From the NCBI GenBank assembly GCA_023382455.1, contig JAHDVX010000001.1, forward strand, positions 124,001 through 188,000: a stretch of DNA of 64,000 nt. The letters run 5' to 3'. Shown here in pieces: positions 1 to 7,162 of this stretch (positions within the stretch are counted from its first letter, which is position 1; each line of letters starts with the position of its first letter). Made by a program: the position numbers and the translations under genes. The notes beneath the pieces were generated by a model. That model was not told the origin of the DNA and searched no databases. It worked only from the letters and a program-made list of their open reading frames with translations. The stretch comes from Flavobacteriales bacterium (GTDB taxonomy: Bacteria > Bacteroidota > Bacteroidia > Flavobacteriales_F > PHOS-HE28).

Positions 1-1801
1 GGTGAAGCTGCCGGTGATCGTACACAACCTGCACGACAAAACGGAGGTGGTGCAGAACGCGCTGGACCTGCAACGCAAGCTGGATGCCCTGGCCATCGAA
101 CAGCACAAGGCGGGCGGGCGCTACATCCGGCCCATCGTGCTCTTCCAGGCCGAGCCGCGCACCCGCGACGACAACACCACCTTCGACAAGCTGAAGCAGC
201 AACTGCTGAAGCTGCGGATCCCCGAGGAGCGCATCAAGATCAAGACCGCCGACCGCGATGAGCTGAAGGGCATCGACCTGATGGACCCGAAGTGCCCGGT
301 GCGCTACATCATCACGGTGAACGCGCTGAAGGAAGGCTGGGACTGCCCTTTCGCGTACATCCTCGCCTCGCTGGCCGACCGCAGCAGCGCGGTGGACGTG
401 GAACAGATCCTCGGGCGCGTGCTGCGCCTGCCTTACGTGCGCGCACACCAGCACGAACTGCTGAACATGAGCTACGTGCTCACCGCCAGCACGAAGTTCC
501 AGGCCACGCTGGAAGGCATCGTGAAAGGGCTTCAGCAAAGCGGTTTCAGCGAACACGACTACCGCGCCGCGGACCTTTCCAGCACGTCTACGGCCCCTGC
601 TTCCACTGCGGCCGAACTGGACTTCGATGAGATCGACACCGCGCGGGTGAGCTACGACCCCGAAGGCGGAACGGCCGTGTCGCCGGGCTCGCAGGTGGAA
701 GCCATCACCGCTGCGGCCGCCGCCGAGAACAAGGCGTTGCAGGACCGGTTGACCGCCGACGGCGACGAGATCCCCGACCCATTGATCACCGAAATGCCCG
801 GAATCGTGAAAGGCCAACCCATGCGCGAGGAGCATGCCAAGCAAGTGCGCAAATTGAAACTGCCCCAGTTCGTGGTGAAGGTGCCCGGCTCGCTCTTCAC
901 CGGCAAGGACGAAAGTTGGCAACCGCTCAGCCAGGAATTGCTGCTGCACGGTTTTGACCTGGCCAAGGAGGACACCAAGATCGACTTCGACGCCGTGGAC
1001 CCCGAGCTGGCCAGCATCGACGTGACTGGGCAGACAAGCACGAGCCTGCCGATCGCGATCACACGCATAAGCGGCAACCTGCTGAACGACCCGCAGGTGC
1101 AATACCTGTTGAGCAAGCCGCAGGACAGCCGCATCGAGGACGTGGCCCACGCGCTGATGCGGGCCGTGGGCGGCGTGCCCCCGATCGCGGACCCGCACCT
1201 GGTGGCCTACATCAAGCGCGTGATGGCGGACTGGGACGGCGAGCGGCTGAAGGACGCGATCGTGCAGAAACACAAGTACGCCCGATTGATCCAGCTGAAG
1301 GTGCGGTCCCTCGCCGATGCCCATGCCGAGCGGGAATTCAAGCACCGGGTGCAGGTGGGCACCATCCGCACGGAGCCGCTGTGGGGCTTCAGGAAGGTGC
1401 TGGTGCCCGGTGAATTGGCACCACCGTTGGCCGGTTCACTCTACGAACGCGAAGGGGCCATGGGCGAGTTCGAGTCGAAGGTGGTGCAACAGCTCGGCGG
1501 CCTGCCGAACATCGCGTGGTGGCACCGCAACCTCACGCGCGGCAAGGGCTTCCCGCTGAACGGCTTCAAGTACCGGCACTACCCGGATTTCATCCTCGGC
1601 ACGAAAAGCGGCAAGGTGCTGCTGATCGAGGCCAAAGGCGAACAGCTGATCGGTGAGGACAGTGATGCGAAGGCGCGTCTCGGCCGCGAGTGGCAGCAGC
1701 TCTCCGGCCCGGATTTCCGCTACTTCATGGTCTTCGACAAGCGCAAGGTGGACGGTGCGTACACGCTGGCCGAGGCCAAGGGACTGGTGGGCGGGATGTG
1801 A
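1..1801 (+). CDS. Type III restriction enzyme Res subunit (helicase/nuclease), C-terminal part
   Basis: This is the 3' portion of a large DEAD/DEAH restriction helicase; the reading frame is open at the left edge, so the N-terminus and Walker motifs lie outside the window and the GTG at base 2 is not a real start. A helicase motif VI (QILGRVLRLP) is seen near residue 135 of the visible part, preceded by the motif V region (VNALKEGWD). At the C-terminus, PDFILGT followed by LLIEAKGEQL (about residues 528-548) fits a PD-(D/E)xK nuclease core. In type III systems the Res subunit translocates or switches on DNA with the Mod methylase and cleaves invading DNA. The mod gene would be expected upstream, off-window. 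It could be a Res-like helicase of another defence system; the helicase plus nuclease assignment is firm, the exact system is inferred. Confidence 0.85.
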   Translation, partial: VKLPVIVHNLHDKTEVVQNALDLQRKLDALAIEQHKAGGRYIRPIVLFQAEPRTRDDNTTFDKLKQQLLKLRIPEERIKIKTADRDELKGIDLMDPKCPVRYIITVNALKEGWDCPFAYILASLADRSSAVDVEQILGRVLRLPYVRAHQHELLNMSYVLTASTKFQATLEGIVKGLQQSGFSEHDYRAADLSSTSTAPASTAAELDFDEIDTARVSYDPEGGTAVSPGSQVEAITAAAAAENKALQDRLTADGDEIPDPLITEMPGIVKGQPMREEHAKQVRKLKLPQFVVKVPGSLFTGKDESWQPLSQELLLHGFDLAKEDTKIDFDAVDPELASIDVTGQTSTSLPIAITRISGNLLNDPQVQYLLSKPQDSRIEDVAHALMRAVGGVPPIADPHLVAYIKRVMADWDGERLKDAIVQKHKYARLIQLKVRSLADAHAEREFKHRVQVGTIRTEPLWGFRKVLVPGELAPPLAGSLYEREGAMGEFESKVVQQLGGLPNIAWWHRNLTRGKGFPLNGFKYRHYPDFILGTKSGKVLLIEAKGEQLIGEDSDAKARLGREWQQLSGPDFRYFMVFDKRKVDGAYTLAEAKGLVGGM

Positions 1802-1818
1802 GCCATCTTCGTAACACC

Positions 1819-2046
1819 ATGTCGAAGAAGAGCAAACCGGCCGATGCTGTGAAAAGCCGCGCCCGTTTGGTTGGTAAGCGCGCCACTAAACGGGTCCCGG
1901 CCAAAAAGGCTGGCAGCCGCAAGAAAGCAGCGGACAAAGCCCAACCGCCGCAGAAGCTCTTCCATGCGAAGGAGTGGTTCGGCGCCTTTCCGGAACTGGT
2001 CGGACCCACGTTGAAAGTCCAGCGGCAGATGCGCGATGAGTGGTGA
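1819..2046 (+). CDS. Small basic protein, possible antitoxin of a decayed PIN-type TA pair
   Basis: A 75-residue protein starting at ATG 17 nt after the restriction gene. The first ~45 residues are extremely rich in Lys, Arg and Ala; the C-terminal 30 (FHAKEWFGAFPELVG...) look folded or partner-binding. Its stop overlaps the start of a short frame that reads like the N-terminus of a PIN ribonuclease, the layout expected for an antitoxin followed by a VapC-like toxin. I do not recognise the family and see no obvious AbrB or RHH motif, so the antitoxin role rests only on context. Proximity to a restriction system is common for TA modules. Confidence 0.5.
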   Translation: MSKKSKPADAVKSRARLVGKRATKRVPAKKAGSRKKAADKAQPPQKLFHAKEWFGAFPELVGPTLKVQRQMRDEW

Positions 2047-2105
2047 GCGCATCGTGTGTGGACACAAGCACGTTGGTGGACTATGCCAAAGGCGTTGACG
2101 AATAA
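2043..2105 (+). pseudogene. Truncated PIN-domain (VapC-like) toxin remnant
   Basis: Starting from GTG overlapping the previous stop, the frame reads a short peptide containing VDTSTLVDYAKG and then hits a stop after 20 codons. A hydrophobic strand followed by D-T-S-x-L-V/I-D-Y is the typical first strand and first catalytic Asp of PIN RNases. Complete VapC toxins are about 130 residues, so everything after the first helix is missing. An ATG in another frame at 2036 also enters this stretch but runs out of frame, so a small frameshift near the start is possible. This is a fragment too short for a confident family call. Confidence 0.45.
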
Positions 2106-2163
2106 ACGCTACCCGGCCGCTAATCTGCAGTCGCAGTTCACTGGTTCACAGTATATTACACAC

Positions 2164-2207
2164 GCCTTGCAGATTAAGCATATCGCGATATGCTTAATCT
2201 GCAAGGC
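2164..2207. repeat. Perfect 44-bp palindrome (two 22-bp arms, no spacer)
   Basis: The arm begins GCCTTGCAGATTAAG and ends at a central TATCGCGATA; the second arm is its exact reverse complement. The palindrome is AT-richer than the surrounding genome. It sits between the PIN remnant and the stop of the ATPase/nuclease fragment on the other strand, 3 nt from that stop. A third partial copy of the arm (TAATCTGCA) lies upstream at about 2122. It has no T-tract, so it is not a classical terminator; it could form a cruciform or an RNA hairpin or mark a recombination junction. Confidence 0.95.
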
Positions 2208-2210
2208 AAC

Positions 2211-2534
2211 TCATTTGTAGGTGGCTTCCACGGCCGCGATAGCCCTGACACCTCGGTGATAGACGTACAAGGCCGTGGGCACATACCTCAATTCAATGCC
2301 CTGCACCGTATGGGTAAGTGACTTCGTCCGGGTGGTTACCACCGCCCACGGCAGCTTGCTGCGCTTGGCAAAAGCCAGCAGGCTCTTCAAGCCTCCGGGC
2401 TGGTCCACATAGCGATCGCTCCACTTCACCTCACAGACCCGATCGGGCTTCAGGTGGGCATCCAAGCGCACCAGGTCCACTTCACCCTCATTATTCCCCG
2501 CTTTTGCGCGAGCGTCCGATGCATATCGGACCAC
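2211..2534 (-). pseudogene. C-terminal fragment of an ATPase with DUF4143 / PD-(D/E)xK-like domain
   Basis: The 107 codons read EGEVDLVRLD then RVCEVKWSDR, the acidic-residue and E-x-K arrangement of the nuclease-like C-terminal domain found in AAA ATPases with DUF4143. Complete members are around 380-450 residues with an N-terminal Walker ATPase, which is absent here. Upstream on the same strand another frame (LRYAVEEVRVRGVIIRK) looks like more of the same gene, separated from this frame by a palindromic repeat at 2506-2542. The GTG start used in the ORF track is therefore probably not real. I read this as a broken gene end; a free-standing small nuclease is less likely. Confidence 0.55.
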
Positions 2535-2542
2535 GCTCGTGC
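2506..2542. repeat. GAGCG-type palindromic repeat, copy 1
   Basis: Contains the perfect hairpin GTCCGAT-GCAT-ATCGGAC flanked by GCGAGC and CACGCTCGTGC. The same 18-nt hairpin with a different 4-nt loop recurs at 10097-10114, and the flanks recur in the 10.97-11.06 kb and 11.65-11.74 kb copies. It lies inside the broken ATPase fragment at the point where the reading frame changes. Confidence 0.7.
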
Positions 2543-2617
2543 TTCCTTATGATTACCCCCCTGACCCGCACCTCTTCCACCGCATAGCGTAACTTGCCTT
2601 GGCCAAACAACTCCGCC

Positions 2618-4144
2618 ATGCGTCAACTTCTAGTCCTTTTCATTGGGTGCATGGGCGTAGGCGTCTCCGCGCAGGTGCTGTTTGCTCCCGTCGGCGCCAA
2701 TTGGAACTACAACGGCCATCACTGGGAAGATCACGGCATGATGCTGTGGTTGCCTTATGTGGACCAGATCAGCTGCACGGGCACGGAGGTGGTGGACGGC
2801 CGCTTGTGCTCCGTCCTCTCCCCGACCGATCCCATTGGGCCGATGATCTGGTGCAACTACATACCACCCTACCTGAGCCTGGAGAACGATACCGTGTACT
2901 ATTGGAACAGCCTGGATTCCACGTTCCAGGTCCTGTACGTGCTGAACACATCCATCGGCGACAGTTGGACAAGCCCCAGCCCGATCCATGCCCAGACGGA
3001 TGAGTTCGATGTCACATGGACGGTGCTGGACACCGGGCACATCGAGGTGGATGGCGTCGTGCTGCGGCAATGGGCCCTGCAGTCGGACCAAGGTGTGCCG
3101 GACACGCTGACCGAGCGAATGGGCCTATCCTCGTCGCTCACCCCTTGGAACTGGGGCATCTGGAGCGGCTGTGACCTGGCGCTACTGGAAAGCCTGCGCT
3201 GCTATGCCGACGATGAGATCAGCTGGATGGCACCCCAGTTCACCGCCTGTGAACTGACCACCGACCCTCCGCCCAGCGAAGCGATCCCCTTTGACATGGC
3301 GGGCAACAGTTGGTACGTGGCCAACACCTTCCCGGCCGCGAATGCCCAAAACCCCAGCTTCGCGGCCACCCGCACCACCCGTTATTTCTACAATGGCAGC
3401 ATCAGCGCACAGGGGGTGACGTGGAAGAACCTGTACGCCGAACCCACGTGGGAGGACAACCCCACGGCCACGCTCCAAGGCCATGTGCATCAAAGCGGCC
3501 CGATCGTGCTGTTCATGGACACCCTGGGCGGCATTGACACGCTGTACAACTTCAACCTACAGGTGGGCGATTCCGTGCACTTTCCCGGGATCGGCCAGAT
3601 GAACCCGTACCTGACCATCGAGGCGATCGATACCGTGATGATCCAGGACCATCCACACCGCCGGTTCCGGTTCAGCGAGGATTGGGGCATCTTGGAGGCC
3701 TATAACAGCGATGTATGGATTGAGGGCATCGGCAGCCGCAGTGGCCCGTTGGCGCCACGGATGCCGGAGGACCTGAGCACGGGTAGCAGCGGATGGCCCG
3801 ACTCCACACGCACCACCTGCTTCCTGGCATGGGACAATGTGCTGTGGCAACATCCTGGCTACCCTTCGTGCGCCACGAACATCCTGCTGGGCGTGGATGA
3901 GCTGGCCACCAGGCGGATCAATGTGTATCCCAATCCGTCCTCCTCCACGGTGCACATTGAGAACCTGCCCGCCGGTCGTTATCCGTTCCGCATCACCGAC
4001 CTGCTGGGCCGAACGGAGCTCATGGGTGAACTATCAACCACCTCCGGGGTGCCGGTCGTCGATCTTCGGTCGTTGCCCCGGGGCCTGCACCTGCTTCACC
4101 TCGAAGGTGAGCGGCCCGTGACCTTCCGATTGGTCCGGGAGTGA
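2618..4144 (+). CDS. Secreted protein with type IX (T9SS) type A sorting domain
   Basis: The ATG at 2618 gives a clean signal peptide (MRQLLVLFIGCMG...VSAQ), so I prefer it to the upstream TTG of the ORF track; the product is 508 residues. The central part has many Trp, Asp and Gly residues, as in extracellular beta-rich proteins, but I recognise no enzyme motif. The last ~85 residues contain RINVYPNPSSSTVHI and end in a beta-rich LLHLEGERPVTF segment, the hallmark of T9SS type A C-terminal sorting signals. The protein should cross the inner membrane by Sec and the outer membrane by T9SS, then be attached or released at the surface. It stands alone and converges with the next gene, only 23 nt away. 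Confidence 0.8.
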   Translation: MRQLLVLFIGCMGVGVSAQVLFAPVGANWNYNGHHWEDHGMMLWLPYVDQISCTGTEVVDGRLCSVLSPTDPIGPMIWCNYIPPYLSLENDTVYYWNSLDSTFQVLYVLNTSIGDSWTSPSPIHAQTDEFDVTWTVLDTGHIEVDGVVLRQWALQSDQGVPDTLTERMGLSSSLTPWNWGIWSGCDLALLESLRCYADDEISWMAPQFTACELTTDPPPSEAIPFDMAGNSWYVANTFPAANAQNPSFAATRTTRYFYNGSISAQGVTWKNLYAEPTWEDNPTATLQGHVHQSGPIVLFMDTLGGIDTLYNFNLQVGDSVHFPGIGQMNPYLTIEAIDTVMIQDHPHRRFRFSEDWGILEAYNSDVWIEGIGSRSGPLAPRMPEDLSTGSSGWPDSTRTTCFLAWDNVLWQHPGYPSCATNILLGVDELATRRINVYPNPSSSTVHIENLPAGRYPFRITDLLGRTELMGELSTTSGVPVVDLRSLPRGLHLLHLEGERPVTFRLVRE

Positions 4145-4167
4145 CCGCTGCGCGGACTTGGCCCAGC

Positions 4168-5988
4168 TCACCCCACGACCATTTCGACCGCTAGCAGGGC
4201 ACGCAGCTCCTCGGCGTGGCGCTGCAGTTGCTCTTTGAACCGCTGCATTTGGTCCATGGCCTTGCGGTGGATCACCGGGGCCAGTTCCTCATAGTAGTGG
4301 ATGCCCTGCAGCAGGTTGTCCTTGAAGTTCTGCAGGTGCCGCCGCTGCCGGTCGGTGGCGTCCTTGGCCAGCTGCTCCGCCTCGCGCCGCAGGTAGTCCA
4401 CGTAGAGCTTCAGTTCGTTGATGAACATGTGCGGCCGCTCGGTGGTGTTGAGCAAAGAGAGCCTTCCGTGGATATGGTCCACCATGGTGCGAAGGGACAC
4501 CACGCGCGAGAAGTAGGCCAGGTTCGGTCCTGGGCAGATGGTGACGGCCTCCAGCTTGTGCGCGGGGTGCATGCCGTTCTTCAGGAGGGCACCGGCGCCG
4601 AGGCCTTCACACAGGCAATCCTTCTCCGTGATCTTCGCGGCTTCCCGCTCGTAAGCCTCGGGAGCGAGGTCCATGGCCTTGAGCTGTTTCAGTTTCAAGT
4701 CCATGTATTGGCGCGAGGACGTGCAGATGGGGATCTCGGTGAACTCGGTATTGGACGATAGGTACTTCTTGTAGCAGGGGCTTCCGGGGCGGTTCTTGGC
4801 GATGCGCAACTTGCGCTGGGCCTCGCCGGTGCTGTTGCGGAAATTGTGAAAGGGGATGCCCAGCGGGGAGGCCCAGCTCAGGAAGAAATCCTCCTGCTTG
4901 GCCTGCCGCAACTGTTGCATGGTGCCGTCGTCCACGCTGGTGGCCTCGGGCACCAGCAGGAAGGGGCTCCCCCACCCGGTCCCGTCCATGCCGTAGTGGC
5001 TGCGCAGGAAACGATCCTCCTCGGCGGTGCCGATGCCGCCCTGGACGGTGATGCGGAAGCGGCTCGCTGGATCGAGCGGCAGGTGGCCGCCTTCGGCCAA
5101 CGCCTTTGCGCAGACCGTGAGCAACTCGGCATTCAATTCATCGCGGCGGGCCTTGAACTCCTCCAGGATGGGGCCCATGAGGTGACCCTCCGTGGCAAAG
5201 GCATGGCCGCCGCAGTTGAGGCCGGACTCGATGCGGAACTCGGACACCCAGATGCCCTTCTTGGCGAGGATGCGCCCTTGCACCATGGCCGAGCGCAGGT
5301 CGCTCACCTTGAGGATGATCTTCTTGCGCGGGATGCCGTCGGGCCCGGGGAAAAAATCGGGGAAGGAGGCGATGTACGAGTAGATGCGCGGGTTGTAGCC
5401 GGCACTCATCACGATGGAGGAATCCAGCTGGCTGAGGGCGAAGCCGCGGAAGGCAGCCATGCCCTCGGCGTACTCCGGCGGCAATGGGGTGCCGTCCTTG
5501 GCATGCACCGTGCGGTCGATCTTGGCCATGATGTTCACATCGATGGCGCCGGGGCGGATGGCGGCCCGCAGGTCGGCTTGGGCGGCATTGCGTTGCGCGC
5601 CATCAGGCAGCGCGGTCATGGCCAGGTATCGGGCCCGCAGCGGGTGGTCATCGGCCAACAGGAGGAAATACTTCTCGATGTCCGACCCGGGCGTGAAGGC
5701 CTCGCTGCGCACGCGTTCGGTATTGCGCTGCACCAGGCGCTGGAGCAGGTCCAGGTAGGCGGTGATGCGCATGGCGCGGTGGTCCACCTCCTTATTGGGG
5801 ATGTGATGGAACGGTTCGCCGGCAAGCTTGCAGTGGTGCTCGCGCATGCGCTCCACCAGTTCATCCTCGATGATGGAGACCACCGAGGAGATGCCCAAGT
5901 GGGCCACCTTGAGCGGCGTATCAATGGTGTAGCCCAGCCCCATCACGGGGATGTGGAAATGATGCGGGCGCGGATGGCTGTTCTGCAT
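4168..5988 (-). CDS. Conserved ~600-aa protein, possible TIM-barrel FMN-enzyme relative
   Basis: A 606-residue soluble protein without signal peptide or membrane segments. N-terminal text (HFHIPVMGLGYTIDTP) leads to a region with DVNIMAKID, then ESGLNCGGHAFATEG, and then VQGGIGTAEEDRFL and GWGSPFLLVPEA. The GG(I)GT...GWG(S/T)PFLxxPE pattern recalls the phosphate-binding end of nitronate monooxygenase / enoyl reductase type flavin barrels, but this is a remote resemblance by eye. A Cys-rich CLCEGLGAG motif and another pair of Cys residues (EIPICTSS) follow, and the last ~100 residues are helical, probably coiled coil. The gene is monocistronic and divergent from the LOG-family gene. Function is not established; an FMN- or metal-dependent oxidoreductase is my best guess. 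Confidence 0.6.
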   Translation of the reverse strand: MQNSHPRPHHFHIPVMGLGYTIDTPLKVAHLGISSVVSIIEDELVERMREHHCKLAGEPFHHIPNKEVDHRAMRITAYLDLLQRLVQRNTERVRSEAFTPGSDIEKYFLLLADDHPLRARYLAMTALPDGAQRNAAQADLRAAIRPGAIDVNIMAKIDRTVHAKDGTPLPPEYAEGMAAFRGFALSQLDSSIVMSAGYNPRIYSYIASFPDFFPGPDGIPRKKIILKVSDLRSAMVQGRILAKKGIWVSEFRIESGLNCGGHAFATEGHLMGPILEEFKARRDELNAELLTVCAKALAEGGHLPLDPASRFRITVQGGIGTAEEDRFLRSHYGMDGTGWGSPFLLVPEATSVDDGTMQQLRQAKQEDFFLSWASPLGIPFHNFRNSTGEAQRKLRIAKNRPGSPCYKKYLSSNTEFTEIPICTSSRQYMDLKLKQLKAMDLAPEAYEREAAKITEKDCLCEGLGAGALLKNGMHPAHKLEAVTICPGPNLAYFSRVVSLRTMVDHIHGRLSLLNTTERPHMFINELKLYVDYLRREAEQLAKDATDRQRRHLQNFKDNLLQGIHYYEELAPVIHRKAMDQMQRFKEQLQRHAEELRALLAVEMVVG

Positions 5989-6316
5989 GGGTGTGGATCG
6001 CTACGGCAATGGTGAACGGACAGACCGGCCCGCTGTGCCGAAGGGGTCAAGAAGTGCGAAGTTCAGGATAAACGAGGCGGCCCGGCCTGACCAAGGTCAT
6101 CGGAAGAGGTGGACCTGACAAGTATTGGTCACTCAGCAACTTACCCTGCTTCCCTCCCCAAACTTGGGGGCCGGCCCATGACCGGCACGGAAACCACAGC
6201 TGTATCCTTCCGTAGTACACCGGGTTTACTGAGCGGACACGCCAATGGACAGCACCCTTCCGTTGCATACATCATCCTCGACCACTTCCGCTGGCACGAA
6301 CGGTACCTTCGCCGCC
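5989..6316. other. Divergent intergenic region
   Basis: A 328-nt gap between two divergent genes. The right end carries TACCTTCG just before the LOG-family ATG. I see no RNA gene and no convincing ORF, although an in-frame ATG at 6245 could extend the LOG protein by 24 residues. The left part should hold the promoter of the 606-aa gene, but I find no clear -7 box there. Confidence 0.6.
6304..6311 (+). promoter_or_regulatory. Candidate -7 box TACCTTCG
   Basis: Close to the Bacteroidota TAnnTTTG box, five nt before the ATG at 6317. If used, the transcript would start at or next to the start codon. No TTTG is seen at the expected -33 position. Confidence 0.4.
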
Positions 6317-7105
6317 ATGGCCAAGACCAAAGCCCAGCGCAGCAGGATCGACCTGAGCTTCCTGAGCGGCCCACGCTCCCGGTGGAAGGAGTTCAAGACC
6401 CTGCTGCACATCGCACAGCAGTTCTTCTACGGCTTCCGCAAATTGCACTTCGTGGGGCCGTGCGTCACCTTCTTCGGCAGCGCCCGATTCCCGGAGGATC
6501 ACCCCTACTATGAGGTCACCCGTTCCATCGCACGACGCGTGGGCCGCGTGGGCTTCACCGTCATGACCGGTGGCGGCCCCGGCGTGATGGAGGCCGCCAA
6601 CCGCGGCGCCAAGGACGTGGGTGCCACCAGCGTGGGCTGCAACATCGTGCTGCCCCATGAACAATTCGCCAACAAATACCTCGACGTGGACCTCACCTTC
6701 GACCACTTCTTCGTGCGCAAGGTGCTGCTGCTCAAATACAGCGTCTGCTTCGTGGTGATGCCCGGCGGCGCCGGCACCATGGACGAACTCTTCGAAACGG
6801 CCACGCTCATCCAGACCGGCAAGGTGAAGGGCTTCCCCATCATCCTCTACGGAAAGGAGTTCTGGGGCCACACCCTGAAACAACTGGAACACATGGTGGG
6901 CCAAGGCACCATCAGCAAGGGCGAGATGAATTTCATCCACGTGGTGGACAGCGTGGAGGAGGCCACCGCCGTACTGCAAGACCAGCTGGTGGACATGTGG
7001 CAGGACCGCAAGGGCAAAGGCGGGGACATCCCGGAATGGTGGTTCCTGAAGCAGCCCATAAAGGGCAAGACATTCCAAGAGCGCCAGCGGGAAGCTTCCG
7101 TGTGA
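6317..7105 (+). CDS. LOG family protein (nucleoside-monophosphate phosphoribohydrolase fold)
   Basis: The product (262 residues from ATG 6317) shows the Rossmann-fold signature of the LOG / TIGR00730 family: FGSARFPEDHP, MTGGGPGVMEAANRGA and PGGAGTMDELFE. In characterised members the GGGxGxME and PGGxGTxxE motifs bind the nucleotide phosphate and release the base from nucleoside 5'-monophosphates (cytokinin-activating activity in plants); in bacteria the physiological substrate is often uncertain. The protein is cytosolic. The ORF track starts at 6245, giving a Ser/Thr-rich N-terminal tail that looks untranslated. Older annotation may call it a lysine decarboxylase-like protein, which is wrong for this family. 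It reads toward the TonB receptor, 57 nt away. Confidence 0.9.
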   Translation: MAKTKAQRSRIDLSFLSGPRSRWKEFKTLLHIAQQFFYGFRKLHFVGPCVTFFGSARFPEDHPYYEVTRSIARRVGRVGFTVMTGGGPGVMEAANRGAKDVGATSVGCNIVLPHEQFANKYLDVDLTFDHFFVRKVLLLKYSVCFVVMPGGAGTMDELFETATLIQTGKVKGFPIILYGKEFWGHTLKQLEHMVGQGTISKGEMNFIHVVDSVEEATAVLQDQLVDMWQDRKGKGGDIPEWWFLKQPIKGKTFQERQREASV

Positions 7106-7150
7106 ACGATCCGTTAACCTGGGGGTAAGGATGGCGCAATGGCCGTCCGG

Positions 7151-7158
7151 GACTTTTG
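7151..7158 (+). promoter_or_regulatory. Candidate -7 box GACTTTTG
   Basis: Differs from TAnnTTTG only in the first base and is followed by CGGC and the ATG of the TonB receptor. The 14-mer ACTTTTGCGGCATG recurs exactly before the histidine kinase at 53575. Confidence 0.35.
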
Positions 7159-7162
7159 CGGC

